The position numbers were made by a program, and so were the translations under genes. A stretch of 20,396 nucleotides of DNA, taken from positions 1 to 20,396 of IMG/VR virus record IMGVR_UViG_3300045999_002623; one strand, written 5' to 3'. Within the stretch, counting starts at the first letter, position 1. Each line of letters starts with the position of its first letter. Below, piece after piece: positions 15,990-20,396 of this stretch. Below the pieces are notes generated by a model. That model saw nothing but the letters and a program-made list of their open reading frames with translations, did not search any database and was not told the DNA's origin. This DNA comes from a virus.

Positions 15990-17392
15990 TTCCTCACATC
16001 ATGATCATTCAGTCGGCTTACACTGACCGCAGGCTATCAGAGCGACGGCTGGAGATTTCTCGACACACTGCGATACCATCGCTCGCATACCAGACCGTCA
16101 AGCCGATCATTCACATTACGGTCAATCCTGATGATCCGTTTCTGGCCGAACGGCTTGACGCATTCCGGTCGACTGGCTGCGAGGTTAAGCCGCTTTACAG
16201 GCCCAACTGGAAACTCTACCGAGAGAACTGGGAGCTTCCAGAGGGGCGAAAGATCGTCAGCCGCATGGACGATGATGACGTGATCTGTAAAGAGTATTGC
16301 GAACGGACACGCGAAGCCGCCCCAGAGTCCGGCGAATGGAATCTGATCTGGCCAAACGGTTACGTCTTCTGGCGTGAGACGTGCTACCTGTTGCATCATC
16401 CCGGCATACAGTTTGTGACGCTGGTGACGGATCACGACAAAGATCCACACCAAGAGCAGCACTGGGGATACCACAAGCGATGGCAAACAAAGGTCGTTTC
16501 CGATGCGGTCGGTTGGATCTGGGTTCGTCATGGTGACGCGGCATCGTCAACACTGCCGAGATATCGCAAAGTCAAAAAAAGCGGCATTGATTCAAAGCGA
16601 ATTCCAATCAACCTGAGAGCGATCCTGAGAGCCATAGCGGACTCTGGGACAGCCAGCGGGAACTATACGGAACATCGCAATCCGGCACTGTTGGCCCATG
16701 TGCTACAGCAAAACAAACGGCACGAACCGGCAACACCAGCGGGGCCGCGTTTTCTGGTCGTAGTCCCGACACATCGACTGGACGTTGCTCAGGCGACAAT
16801 TGACGAGCTGCAAATGTCGTTTACGTACCCGACAGAGTTTCACATTCTCGACGGCACGCCCTCGAAGTGTCACGCACTCAACAAGGCTCTGGCCGAACTG
16901 CTTGACCCTGCAAGGCATGACATCTACGTAACGATCGACGACGACATTCTGCCAGGGGAAAACTGGCAGCACTTCATTGCATGTGCATTCGACCGCATTC
17001 CGAAGCTCGGAGCGTGCGGAGTCGATTACAGCGGGACTGAAGAAGGCCGGACGCTAATGGCCAACGCCATGAACTCACCAGTTCAGCAGGTTAGAGACAT
17101 CCAGTTCCGCGACGCTACAGGCTTTATGAATCTGGCTGGAGGTTGCTTTGCGATCAGGTCCGCACTAGCCAAGGAGATTGGCCCGTATCCATTCGCGGAC
17201 GATGGCAGACAATACCATGCCGATGAGGATGGATGGCGATCGCATCAGGTCACGCGGCGTGGCTGGCGGGTCGGCTATGTCACGAATCCCAATGAGCCGG
17301 TCAGGATGATTACGCACGTCAACACAGAGCAGTATATCGAGACGAAAGCCAAGGACGTAGAGGCGTGGCAAGCGAGGCCAGTCTGGTCATGA
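15986..17392 (+). CDS. Tandem two-domain glycosyltransferase
   Basis: The 468-residue protein carries two glycosyltransferase-like halves. The first (about 1-190) resembles rhamnosyltransferase-like enzymes: IIHITVNPDDPFLAERLDAF (41-60) and IVSRMDDDDVICKEY (90-104) with D95-D98 as the metal/nucleotide site. The second (about 255-468) opens with RFLVVVPTHRL, has IYVTIDDDILPGENW (313-327) with D318-D320 as a classical DxD, and continues with GFMNLAGGCFAIRSALAKEI and HADEDGW, as in GT2-like enzymes. Two active sites suggest that two different sugars are added in sequence, or that one protein builds a disaccharide. It overlaps the preceding glycosyltransferase gene by ATGA and ends the + strand tail operon. 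Confidence 0.75.
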   Translation: MIPHIMIIQSAYTDRRLSERRLEISRHTAIPSLAYQTVKPIIHITVNPDDPFLAERLDAFRSTGCEVKPLYRPNWKLYRENWELPEGRKIVSRMDDDDVICKEYCERTREAAPESGEWNLIWPNGYVFWRETCYLLHHPGIQFVTLVTDHDKDPHQEQHWGYHKRWQTKVVSDAVGWIWVRHGDAASSTLPRYRKVKKSGIDSKRIPINLRAILRAIADSGTASGNYTEHRNPALLAHVLQQNKRHEPATPAGPRFLVVVPTHRLDVAQATIDELQMSFTYPTEFHILDGTPSKCHALNKALAELLDPARHDIYVTIDDDILPGENWQHFIACAFDRIPKLGACGVDYSGTEEGRTLMANAMNSPVQQVRDIQFRDATGFMNLAGGCFAIRSALAKEIGPYPFADDGRQYHADEDGWRSHQVTRRGWRVGYVTNPNEPVRMITHVNTEQYIETKAKDVEAWQARPVWS

Positions 17393-17430
17393 AGTCATAG
17401 TTACGGCCCCGGCGTCATGAACCGGACCAA

Positions 17431-17475
17431 CGCAGCCTGGGAAGATCCTGAGCCGATCGGTTCAGGATCGCTGCG
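17431..17475. terminator. Large inverted repeat between convergent genes
   Basis: The 26-base near-perfect palindrome 17444-17469 (GATCCTGA ... TCAGGATC, with CCGATCGG in the centre) is extended by CGCAGC (17431-17436) and GCTGCG (17470-17475), leaving a 7-base bulge on one side. It lies between the tail operon and a minus-strand gene that converge on it, so a bidirectional terminator is plausible. There is no long T-run on either strand, so a protein-binding or structural role remains possible. Confidence 0.5.
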
Positions 17476-17485
17476 TTTGATGGAC

Positions 17486-17701
17486 TCATGTTTTGCTTCC
17501 GGCGAAAATCTTGGCTCCCCAGAAAAACAACGCAAGACCAGCGATAGCCCCAAACGTGCCGACCCATCCGATGCAGTCGTAATAAAAATCATCGGACGGA
17601 GACCCGACTTTGTTGCCTGCATAGGATGCGACTTGGCCGAAGACGACGACCATCGCAATGCCGCCCACAAGCATAAAGCCCGCACCAGTCTTTGAGACCA
17701 T
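17486..17701 (-). CDS. Small two-helix membrane protein (holin-like size)
   Basis: The 71-residue minus-strand protein has two predicted membrane helices: AGFMLVGGIAMVVVFGQVAS (about 7-26) and CIGWVGTFGAIAGLALFFWG (about 43-62), joined by a polar loop with DDFYYD and ending in a short basic tail. Size and two-helix topology suit a holin or a small inner-membrane modulator, but no endolysin gene is visible nearby, so the role is open. ATG 17701 is chosen because GAGGG lies about 8 bases upstream; longer GTG starts exist. Its start overlaps the stop of the 31-residue ORF upstream on the same strand (TGATG). A + strand ORF antisense to it looks like a shadow. Confidence 0.65.
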   Translation of the reverse strand: MVSKTGAGFMLVGGIAMVVVFGQVASYAGNKVGSPSDDFYYDCIGWVGTFGAIAGLALFFWGAKIFAGSKT

Positions 17702-17796
17702 CACGCACACCCTCTTGCGAACCACATCAGCAGCAGAATCGGGCCTGCGACAATGCAGGCTTTGAGGTCACGGGCGATTCGGCGGGACGGGTTCAT
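17701..17796 (-). CDS. 31-residue membrane peptide
   Basis: A minus-strand ORF of 31 codons begins MNPSRRIARDLKACIVAGPI and ends LLLMWFARGCA. It has a basic N-terminus and one hydrophobic stretch, the layout of a tiny single-span membrane peptide. Its TGA overlaps the ATG of the next minus-strand gene as TGATG, which suggests coupling; that is the main argument, since no clear ribosome binding site precedes it. A leader peptide or regulator of the holin-like protein is possible. Confidence 0.4.
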   Translation of the reverse strand: MNPSRRIARDLKACIVAGPILLLMWFARGCA

Positions 17797-17926
17797 GGGG
17801 GACAGGATTGACGCGGACGGGCGAAAAGTCAAATGACTAGCCAGCCGCGAGCCGTTCGGCGGTCATGCTGACCAGAAGACCTAATAAAACACGGGCAAAA
17901 CAAAATCTTTTCCACAATCCTGCAAA
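17797..17926. other. Intergenic stretch without a recognised gene
   Basis: I see no convincing ORF, tRNA or repeat here. The minus strand has TTGACT (17832-17827) with a poor -10 17 bases on, so a weak promoter for the minus-strand pair is possible but not supported. An A-rich segment (17884-17908) precedes the operator pair. Confidence 0.4.
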
Positions 17927-17936
17927 ATGATATCAC
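17927..17936. promoter_or_regulatory. Operator half-pair, upstream copy (ATGATATCAC)
   Basis: ATGATATCAC contains the 8-base palindrome TGATATCA and is the exact reverse complement of GTGATATCAT at 17961-17970; the two palindrome centres are 34 bases apart. It lies just upstream of the -35 box, where a repressor or activator could bind. The protein that reads it is not identified. Confidence 0.65.
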
Positions 17937-17942
17937 CATCCA

Positions 17943-17970
17943 TTGACGCCCCTGCCGATAGTGATATCAT
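17943..17970 (+). promoter_or_regulatory. Sigma-70-like promoter of the 18043 gene
   Basis: TTGACG (17943-17948) and TATCAT (17965-17970) are separated by 16 bases and match the consensus at 5 of 6 positions each. This is the best promoter seen in the window. The predicted transcript starts near 17977. The -10 lies within the downstream operator. Confidence 0.7.
17961..17970. promoter_or_regulatory. Operator half-pair, downstream copy (GTGATATCAT)
   Basis: It contains the same TGATATCA palindrome and covers the -10 box of the promoter at 17943-17970. A protein bound here would block RNA polymerase; with the copy at 17927-17936 it could loop or bind cooperatively across the -35. Confidence 0.65.
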
Positions 17971-18014
17971 GCCCGCACGGAGACGCAGTGTGTGACTCGG
18001 ACGCAAACCAAAGT

Positions 18015-18029
18015 GAGGCCGCAAGCCTC
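18015..18029 (+). other. Short leader hairpin before the 18043 gene
   Basis: GAGGC-CGCAA-GCCTC forms a 5-bp stem right before the GGGGAG ribosome binding site (18030-18035). It could shade the site or stabilise the 5' end; chance is possible. Confidence 0.4.
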
Positions 18030-18042
18030 GGGGAGAATTGAA

Positions 18043-18411
18043 ATGGCTTTTGTATCACAAGACGATAAAGCAAAGTTGGCTCCAGCGATTAAGGCAGTTT
18101 TGAAGAAGCATGGAGTTAAGGGTTCGATCGGCGTTCGTCATCATTCAACGCTGGTTGTCACGCTTCAGTCAGGTTCAATCGATTTCGGAAATGATTACAT
18201 TCAGGTCAATCACTACCACATCGAGACAAGCGAACGCTACAGTCCAGAAGCGAAAGCATTCTTGACGGAACTTGTGGCAGCGATGTACAGCGAAGACTGG
18301 TTTGATCGCAGTGATTCGCAAACCGATTACTTTCACTGCTCATATTATTTGTCTGTCAATGTTGGCAAATGGAATAAGCCTTACATCTGCACTGCTCCAG
18401 TAGCGTGCTGA
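18043..18411 (+). CDS. Conserved phage hypothetical protein
   Basis: The 122-residue product starts at ATG 18043, which has GGGGAG 7 bases upstream. It opens MAFVSQDDKAKLAPAIKAVL and contains GVKGSIGVRHHSTLVVTLQS (24-43), SIDFGNDYIQVN (45-56), DRSDSQTDYF (88-97) and SVNVGKWNKPY (104-114). I recall a family of short phage and mobile-element proteins with this same order of motifs (RHHSTL, DRSDxQxDYF, NVGxWNKPY); its function is unknown to me. It has its own promoter with operators and its own terminator, so it is an independent unit, probably early and highly regulated. Confidence 0.88.
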   Translation: MAFVSQDDKAKLAPAIKAVLKKHGVKGSIGVRHHSTLVVTLQSGSIDFGNDYIQVNHYHIETSERYSPEAKAFLTELVAAMYSEDWFDRSDSQTDYFHCSYYLSVNVGKWNKPYICTAPVAC

Positions 18412-18417
18412 TTCCCT

Positions 18418-18487
18418 CGCCAGTCCGGTGCAGCCATAAGCAAGCTGCACCGGCCTTGGCTGGTTCAATCCGGACTGGCGACTTTTC
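18418..18487 (+). terminator. Two-tier terminator after the 18043 gene
   Basis: CGCCAGTCCGG (18418-18428) pairs with CCGGACTGGCG (18470-18480), followed by ACTTTTC. Inside, CCGGTGCAGC (18425-18434) can pair with GCTGCACCGG (18444-18453). The inner and outer helices share CCGG, so they form either a nested structure or two exchangeable forms. The T-rich end supports an intrinsic terminator 7 bases after the stop. Confidence 0.8.
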
Positions 18488-18501
18488 AAGACTGACCGCA
18501 A

Positions 18502-18615
18502 ATGCCAACACTCGCAACAATCCGCAATCTGCAAGCCCGCATTATCTACGCCACGAACGACGGCAACCACGCCGAAGTTTTGCGGCTAAAAAAGGAACTG
18601 GAGAACGTGAAGTGA
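18502..18615 (+). CDS. 37-residue coupled peptide
   Basis: ATG 18502 opens a 37-codon ORF: MPTLATIRNLQARIIYATND through HAEVLRLKKELENVK. The C-terminal half looks like an amphipathic helix. It ends with TGA overlapping the GTG of the next gene (GTGA), the same type of junction used throughout this module. No good ribosome binding site precedes it; it begins 15 bases after the terminator T-run. It may be a small protein or mainly a translational leader for the ribbon-helix-helix gene. Confidence 0.5.
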   Translation: MPTLATIRNLQARIIYATNDGNHAEVLRLKKELENVK

Positions 18616-18767
18616 CAAAGAAAGTCAAAGGCAATCCTCAACTGCTGCTGCGTGTTCCACCGGAACTTCAAAAGCCGTTAGCGGATGAATCAGCGAAGAC
18701 CGGCGAAAGTCGGCAGGGCGTGTTGTGGCGGATCGCGGCAAAGTACTTTAAGGGGCGGAAAGCGTGA
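18612..18767 (+). CDS. Small ribbon-helix-helix DNA-binding protein
   Basis: The 51-residue product begins MTKKVKGNPQLLLRVPPELQ. A short strand (PQLLLRV, 9-15) followed by two helices (about 16-29 and 32-47, with a GES turn between) is the shape of Arc/CopG-type repressors, which dimerise and insert the strand into the DNA major groove. The frame is open much further upstream, but only this part is protein-like, and GTG 18612 overlaps the previous stop as GTGA. It is a candidate repressor for the TGATATCA operators at 17927-17970; that is inference from proximity. Confidence 0.72.
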   Translation: MTKKVKGNPQLLLRVPPELQKPLADESAKTGESRQGVLWRIAAKYFKGRKA

Positions 18768-19120
18768 ACTACCGCACTCTCTTCGACATCCCCGAAACAA
18801 CGGCCCCAATCGCTCGCCACAGCGATCCAATCACAAGCCAGAAAGCCGCCGAACGAATCCAGCCAACAGTCACCGCCCGTCAACTGCAATGCTTGGAAGT
18901 TCTCCGCCAACACGGTCAGCCAATGACATCAAACGAACTGGCTGAAGCGTGCTGTGATCGGTTCTGCTCAGATCTCAAAGTTGATCCTGTGCAGTACGCA
19001 AAGAAGCTTGACAACTTCCGGAAGCGGGCTGACGAGATCAAGCGAAACGAAGACCTGTGCATTCGGCTGGATGCGGAGCGGGATGGCGGGCAGTTGTTTA
19101 AGGCAAAGGACGGCAAATGA
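18764..19120 (+). CDS. Winged-helix-like phage protein
   Basis: The 118-residue protein starts at GTG 18764 (GTGA overlap). It contains DPITSQKAAERI (21-32), a motif common in small phage proteins with a winged-helix domain, then TARQLQCLEVLRQHGQPMTS (37-56) and NELAEACCDRF, a plausible helix-turn-helix, and ends in a basic helical region. Regulation or replication-associated DNA binding is likely; the exact job is unknown. The stop overlaps the next gene as ATGA. Confidence 0.7.
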   Translation: MNYRTLFDIPETTAPIARHSDPITSQKAAERIQPTVTARQLQCLEVLRQHGQPMTSNELAEACCDRFCSDLKVDPVQYAKKLDNFRKRADEIKRNEDLCIRLDAERDGGQLFKAKDGK

Positions 19121-19398
19121 TTATTCCGCAAAGCAAGTCAAAGCCACCAGTCCCACATAAGGATTCGCGATTGACGCCGATTGTTTGCTTGGGAGTTATC
19201 AAGATTCGACGGTCAGGAGGCGGAGGGCGACCGATTTGGAAGTGCCGGTGTGAATGCGGAAACGTCATCCTGACAGCACGCCACCGAATCCAAAACGGTG
19301 AAACCAAGTCATGTGGATGCCTGCGAAAAGAAATGTCACGCGACGCGATCAAGCACGCTCAACAAGTTAGGAGAGACAAGTATGCCGCTATTAAATGA
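19117..19398 (+). CDS. Zinc-ribbon-like DNA-binding protein
   Basis: The 93-residue protein has C43, C45 and C47 (WKCRCECGN) and C66, C68 (KSCGCL), a zinc-binding layout that phage HNH- and AP2-type proteins carry as a separate DNA-contacting module. No HNH or AP2 catalytic part follows, so the protein is a stand-alone module or a remnant of a homing nuclease. Basic residues before and after it fit nucleic acid binding. ATG 19117 overlaps the previous stop (ATGA), and the gene overlaps the next one by 17 bases. Confidence 0.7.
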   Translation: MIIPQSKSKPPVPHKDSRLTPIVCLGVIKIRRSGGGGRPIWKCRCECGNVILTARHRIQNGETKSCGCLRKEMSRDAIKHAQQVRRDKYAAIK

Positions 19399-19528
19399 AA
19401 TCATCGCAACAGTGTTACTTATTGTTTTGGCGTGGTTTGCGGCTGGATCATCGCAACTCGCTGACGAGCGAAGCCAGATCAAGCGTGGGAACAAGTGGGT
19501 GCGGGACAACTACCCGCCAACATACTAA
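19382..19528 (+). CDS. Small single-span membrane protein
   Basis: The 48-residue protein starts at ATG 19382 with AGGAGA about 8 bases upstream, a strong ribosome binding site that decides the start. It has one membrane helix (IIATVLLIVLAWFAAGSS, about 7-24) followed by a basic/polar tail ending WVRDNYPPTY. It overlaps the zinc-ribbon-like gene by 17 bases in another frame. Possible roles are membrane modulation or superinfection exclusion; nothing in the sequence decides. Confidence 0.75.
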   Translation: MPLLNEIIATVLLIVLAWFAAGSSQLADERSQIKRGNKWVRDNYPPTY

Positions 19529-19692
19529 CCGGCGAGAGCAAGGGCTCACCGGATTAAATCGGAACGGGCAGTTCGTTTCTGTCCGGCCCGCTGTCAACGG
19601 CGGCGGGCGAATCTCCCTCAGAGCCTGCTGCATTGGAAAATGATTTTCAACGGCTGGCCCCCGCAAGCCAATGAAGGCGCGGCAGGCTCTGA
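19529..19692 (+). ncRNA. Highly structured non-coding region (possible leader RNA)
   Basis: Several helices can form here. CCGG...CCGG with one mismatch spans 19529-19552. GCCCG (19586-19590) can pair with CGGGC upstream (19565-19569) or CGGGC downstream (19604-19608), mutually exclusive choices. TCAGAGCCTGC (19618-19628) pairs with GCAGGCTCTGA (19682-19692), 11 bp, enclosing hairpins such as TTGGAAA-ATGA-TTTTCAA (19633-19650) and ATTGG/CCAAT. Together with the terminator 10 bases on, this looks like a leader or small RNA. Class unknown; no known riboswitch motif recognised. Confidence 0.5.
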
Positions 19693-19701
19693 TTTGTCAC
19701 T

Positions 19702-19766
19702 CCTGCGAACAGTCACCAAGGGTTCGGCGTTTCCAGCAGTCACGCCGAGACTGTTCGCAGGTTTTT
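19702..19766 (+). terminator. Very strong terminator in front of csrA-like gene
   Basis: CCTGCGAACAGTC (19702-19714) and GACTGTTCGCAGG (19749-19761) form a perfect 13-bp stem; inside it, TCGGCGT (19724-19730) pairs with ACGCCGA (19742-19748). Five Ts follow (19762-19766), then a further T/C-rich tract. The stem ends only 28 bases before the csrA ribosome binding site, so the csrA transcript would have to read through it. Confidence 0.85.
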
Positions 19767-19800
19767 CTCTCGTGTTTTTCTTTCTCTACGGAGGTGTGCC

Positions 19801-20079
19801 ATCTTAGTTTTAACTCGGAAGCTTGACGAAAAAATCATCTTCGACATTCCAGCATCGTCAGTGCCTCAGCAAATCACTCTGAACGTGAATGAGATTCGAG
19901 CTGACAAAGTAAGGCTCGGAATCATCGCTGACAGATCAATCACGATTGACCGCAAAGAGATTGCGGATTCGAAAGCAGTTCACGGAGTCTGGAAGAAGCC
20001 AGAGCGTCCGGAGATTTCATCCGTCGTACGAATCGGTGAACGACTTCCCGGCGAACTAATGCGGAGAAAACCGCAATGA
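19801..20079 (+). CDS. csrA: CsrA-like RNA-binding regulator with ATC start
   Basis: The frame from 19804 encodes LVLTRKLDEKIIF directly, the CsrA N-terminus without its initial Met, so the start codon would be ATC at 19801. GGAGG (19790-19794) lies 6 bases upstream, ideal spacing. Further CsrA features are ITLNVNEIRADKVRLGIIAD (25-44), matching the family's strand and R-x-G-I-x-A core, and ITIDRKEI with R51 at the position of the RNA-contacting Arg44 of E. coli CsrA. A DIPASSVPQQ loop adds about six residues over E. coli CsrA, and the tail (to 92 residues) is extended. The next in-frame conventional start, GTG 19861, would remove the first strand and R6. It should bind GGA-containing RNA hairpins and alter translation; its own ACGGAGG is a possible self-target. 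Confidence 0.85.
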   Translation: MLVLTRKLDEKIIFDIPASSVPQQITLNVNEIRADKVRLGIIADRSITIDRKEIADSKAVHGVWKKPERPEISSVVRIGERLPGELMRRKPQ

Positions 20080-20327
20080 CACGACGCAAGAAAGCCGGAA
20101 AGAAATCCAACAGGCTACACGCTCCAACAGGCCACAAGCCAATGACGCGAGATCCATCCTTGGAAGAGATCTGGGGCACTGAAACAACGATCGGGCTGGC
20201 GGAAATGATACGGATGGAACGGCCTGACTTGCCGCAGAACAAAGGGCTGCATCGGCCATCACAGATTCGTGAGTGTTCGACGCGAATGCTGCCGGGCGGC
20301 AGGGGCGTATTGAGGGGGCAGGGATGA
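20076..20327 (+). CDS. Small basic protein, unrecognised
   Basis: The 83-residue protein is not recognised. It opens with a basic stretch (MTRRKKAGKKSNRLHAPTGH), then DPSLEEIWGTETTIGLAEMI, a more ordered middle, and a polar C-terminus (RGVLRGQG). It lies between the CsrA-like and RuvC-like genes and overlaps both (ATGA at each end), so it may be a nucleic-acid-binding partner. Low-complexity ends limit confidence in any function. Confidence 0.65.
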   Translation: MTRRKKAGKKSNRLHAPTGHKPMTRDPSLEEIWGTETTIGLAEMIRMERPDLPQNKGLHRPSQIRECSTRMLPGGRGVLRGQG

Positions 20328-20396
20328 AACTACCAGCATGGATCGGAATTGATCCGGGAGCATCGGGAGCCATTGCAGTCGTATTTGGTTCGGGCA
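20324..20396 (+). CDS. RuvC-like Holliday junction resolvase, N-terminus (partial)
   Basis: The ATG overlaps the preceding stop (ATGA). The 24 visible residues begin MKLPAWIGIDPGASGAIAVV: GIDPGxSGA is the first-strand motif of RuvC-type RNase H-fold resolvases, with the aspartate as a catalytic metal ligand. Phages use such enzymes to resolve branched DNA before packaging. The gene runs off the window, so the other catalytic acids cannot be checked. Confidence 0.8.
   Translation, partial: MKLPAWIGIDPGASGAIAVVFGSG

Noticed and set aside
16037-16531. 164-codon minus-strand ORF inside the tandem glycosyltransferase gene
   Set aside because: It is antisense to the first glycosyltransferase domain, with no motif and no neighbour on that strand.
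17417-17695. + strand ORF of 92 codons antisense to the membrane protein gene
   Set aside because: It is polar and low in structure, has no clear ribosome binding site, and the opposite strand gives a far more convincing two-helix protein with a good binding site.
17992-18042. Longer GTG start for the 18043 gene
   Set aside because: The extra residues are not family-like, the GTG has no ribosome binding site, and GGGGAG is placed for ATG 18043.
18418-18480. tRNA gene (acceptor-like 7 bp and GGTTCAATCC)
   Set aside because: The T-stem does not pair (GCTGG against CGGAC), there is no D-arm and no valid anticodon arm; a terminator explains the pairing better.
18405-18611. N-terminal extension of the ribbon-helix-helix ORF
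   Set aside because: The extension would be translated through the terminator hairpin and is not protein-like; GTG 18612 fits the overlap pattern.
1-20396. CRISPR array, IS element or integrase
   Set aside because: I saw no spaced direct repeats of CRISPR type, no transposase-like ORF and no integrase motifs on either strand.

Overview
The window looks like about 20 kb of a tailed (siphovirus-type) phage or prophage. It runs from the end of the terminase small subunit, through the head and tail genes, into the start of an early/regulatory module. Nearly every gene is on the + strand, and most neighbours overlap by 1-14 bases (ATGA, GTGA and TAATG junctions), as in translationally coupled phage operons. 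No integrase, lysis enzyme, polymerase, tRNA or CRISPR array is visible, so temperate and lytic lifestyles cannot be told apart. The host is not stated. A CsrA-type protein, a Cys/Ser-rich tail-region protein and a broadly balanced base composition make a planctomycete host my best guess, but this is inference from memory of such genomes.

Layout. (1) 1-6301, packaging and head: terminase small subunit (end only), terminase large subunit, HK97-type portal, a methyltransferase-like protein, a ClpP-like head protease, a structured 196-base gap, and an HK97-fold major capsid protein followed by a terminator. (2) 6339-10872, head completion and tail start: a small beta-rich protein, a glycosyltransferase, head-tail connector, head closure protein, HK97-gp10-like protein, tail terminator, major tail protein, and a G/T-like tail assembly chaperone pair that probably uses a -1 frameshift. 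(3) 10869-17392, tail: tape measure, a DUF2190-like protein, two unrecognised proteins, a Ser/Ala-repeat protein, a glycosyltransferase with a Cys-rich N-terminus, and a tandem two-domain glycosyltransferase. (4) 17431-17796: a large inverted repeat and a small minus-strand pair of membrane peptides. (5) 17927-18487: a self-contained unit with a promoter flanked by two TGATATCA operators, one conserved phage gene and a strong terminator. (6) 18502-19528: a chain of five small coupled genes (37-aa peptide, ribbon-helix-helix, winged-helix-like, zinc-ribbon-like, single-TM). (7) 19529-20396: about 240 bases of highly structured sequence ending in a very strong terminator, then a CsrA-like gene that appears to start at ATC, a small basic protein, and the start of a RuvC-like resolvase.

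The two most interesting themes are these. First, a set of sugar- and methyl-transfer enzymes sits inside the virion gene operon beside a Ser-rich tail-region protein, suggesting a phage-encoded virion glycosylation system. Second, a phage CsrA gene lies behind a switch-like leader and terminator and uses a non-canonical start codon, suggesting tight control of a phage-borne post-transcriptional regulator. All family assignments come from reading motifs by eye; no database search was run.
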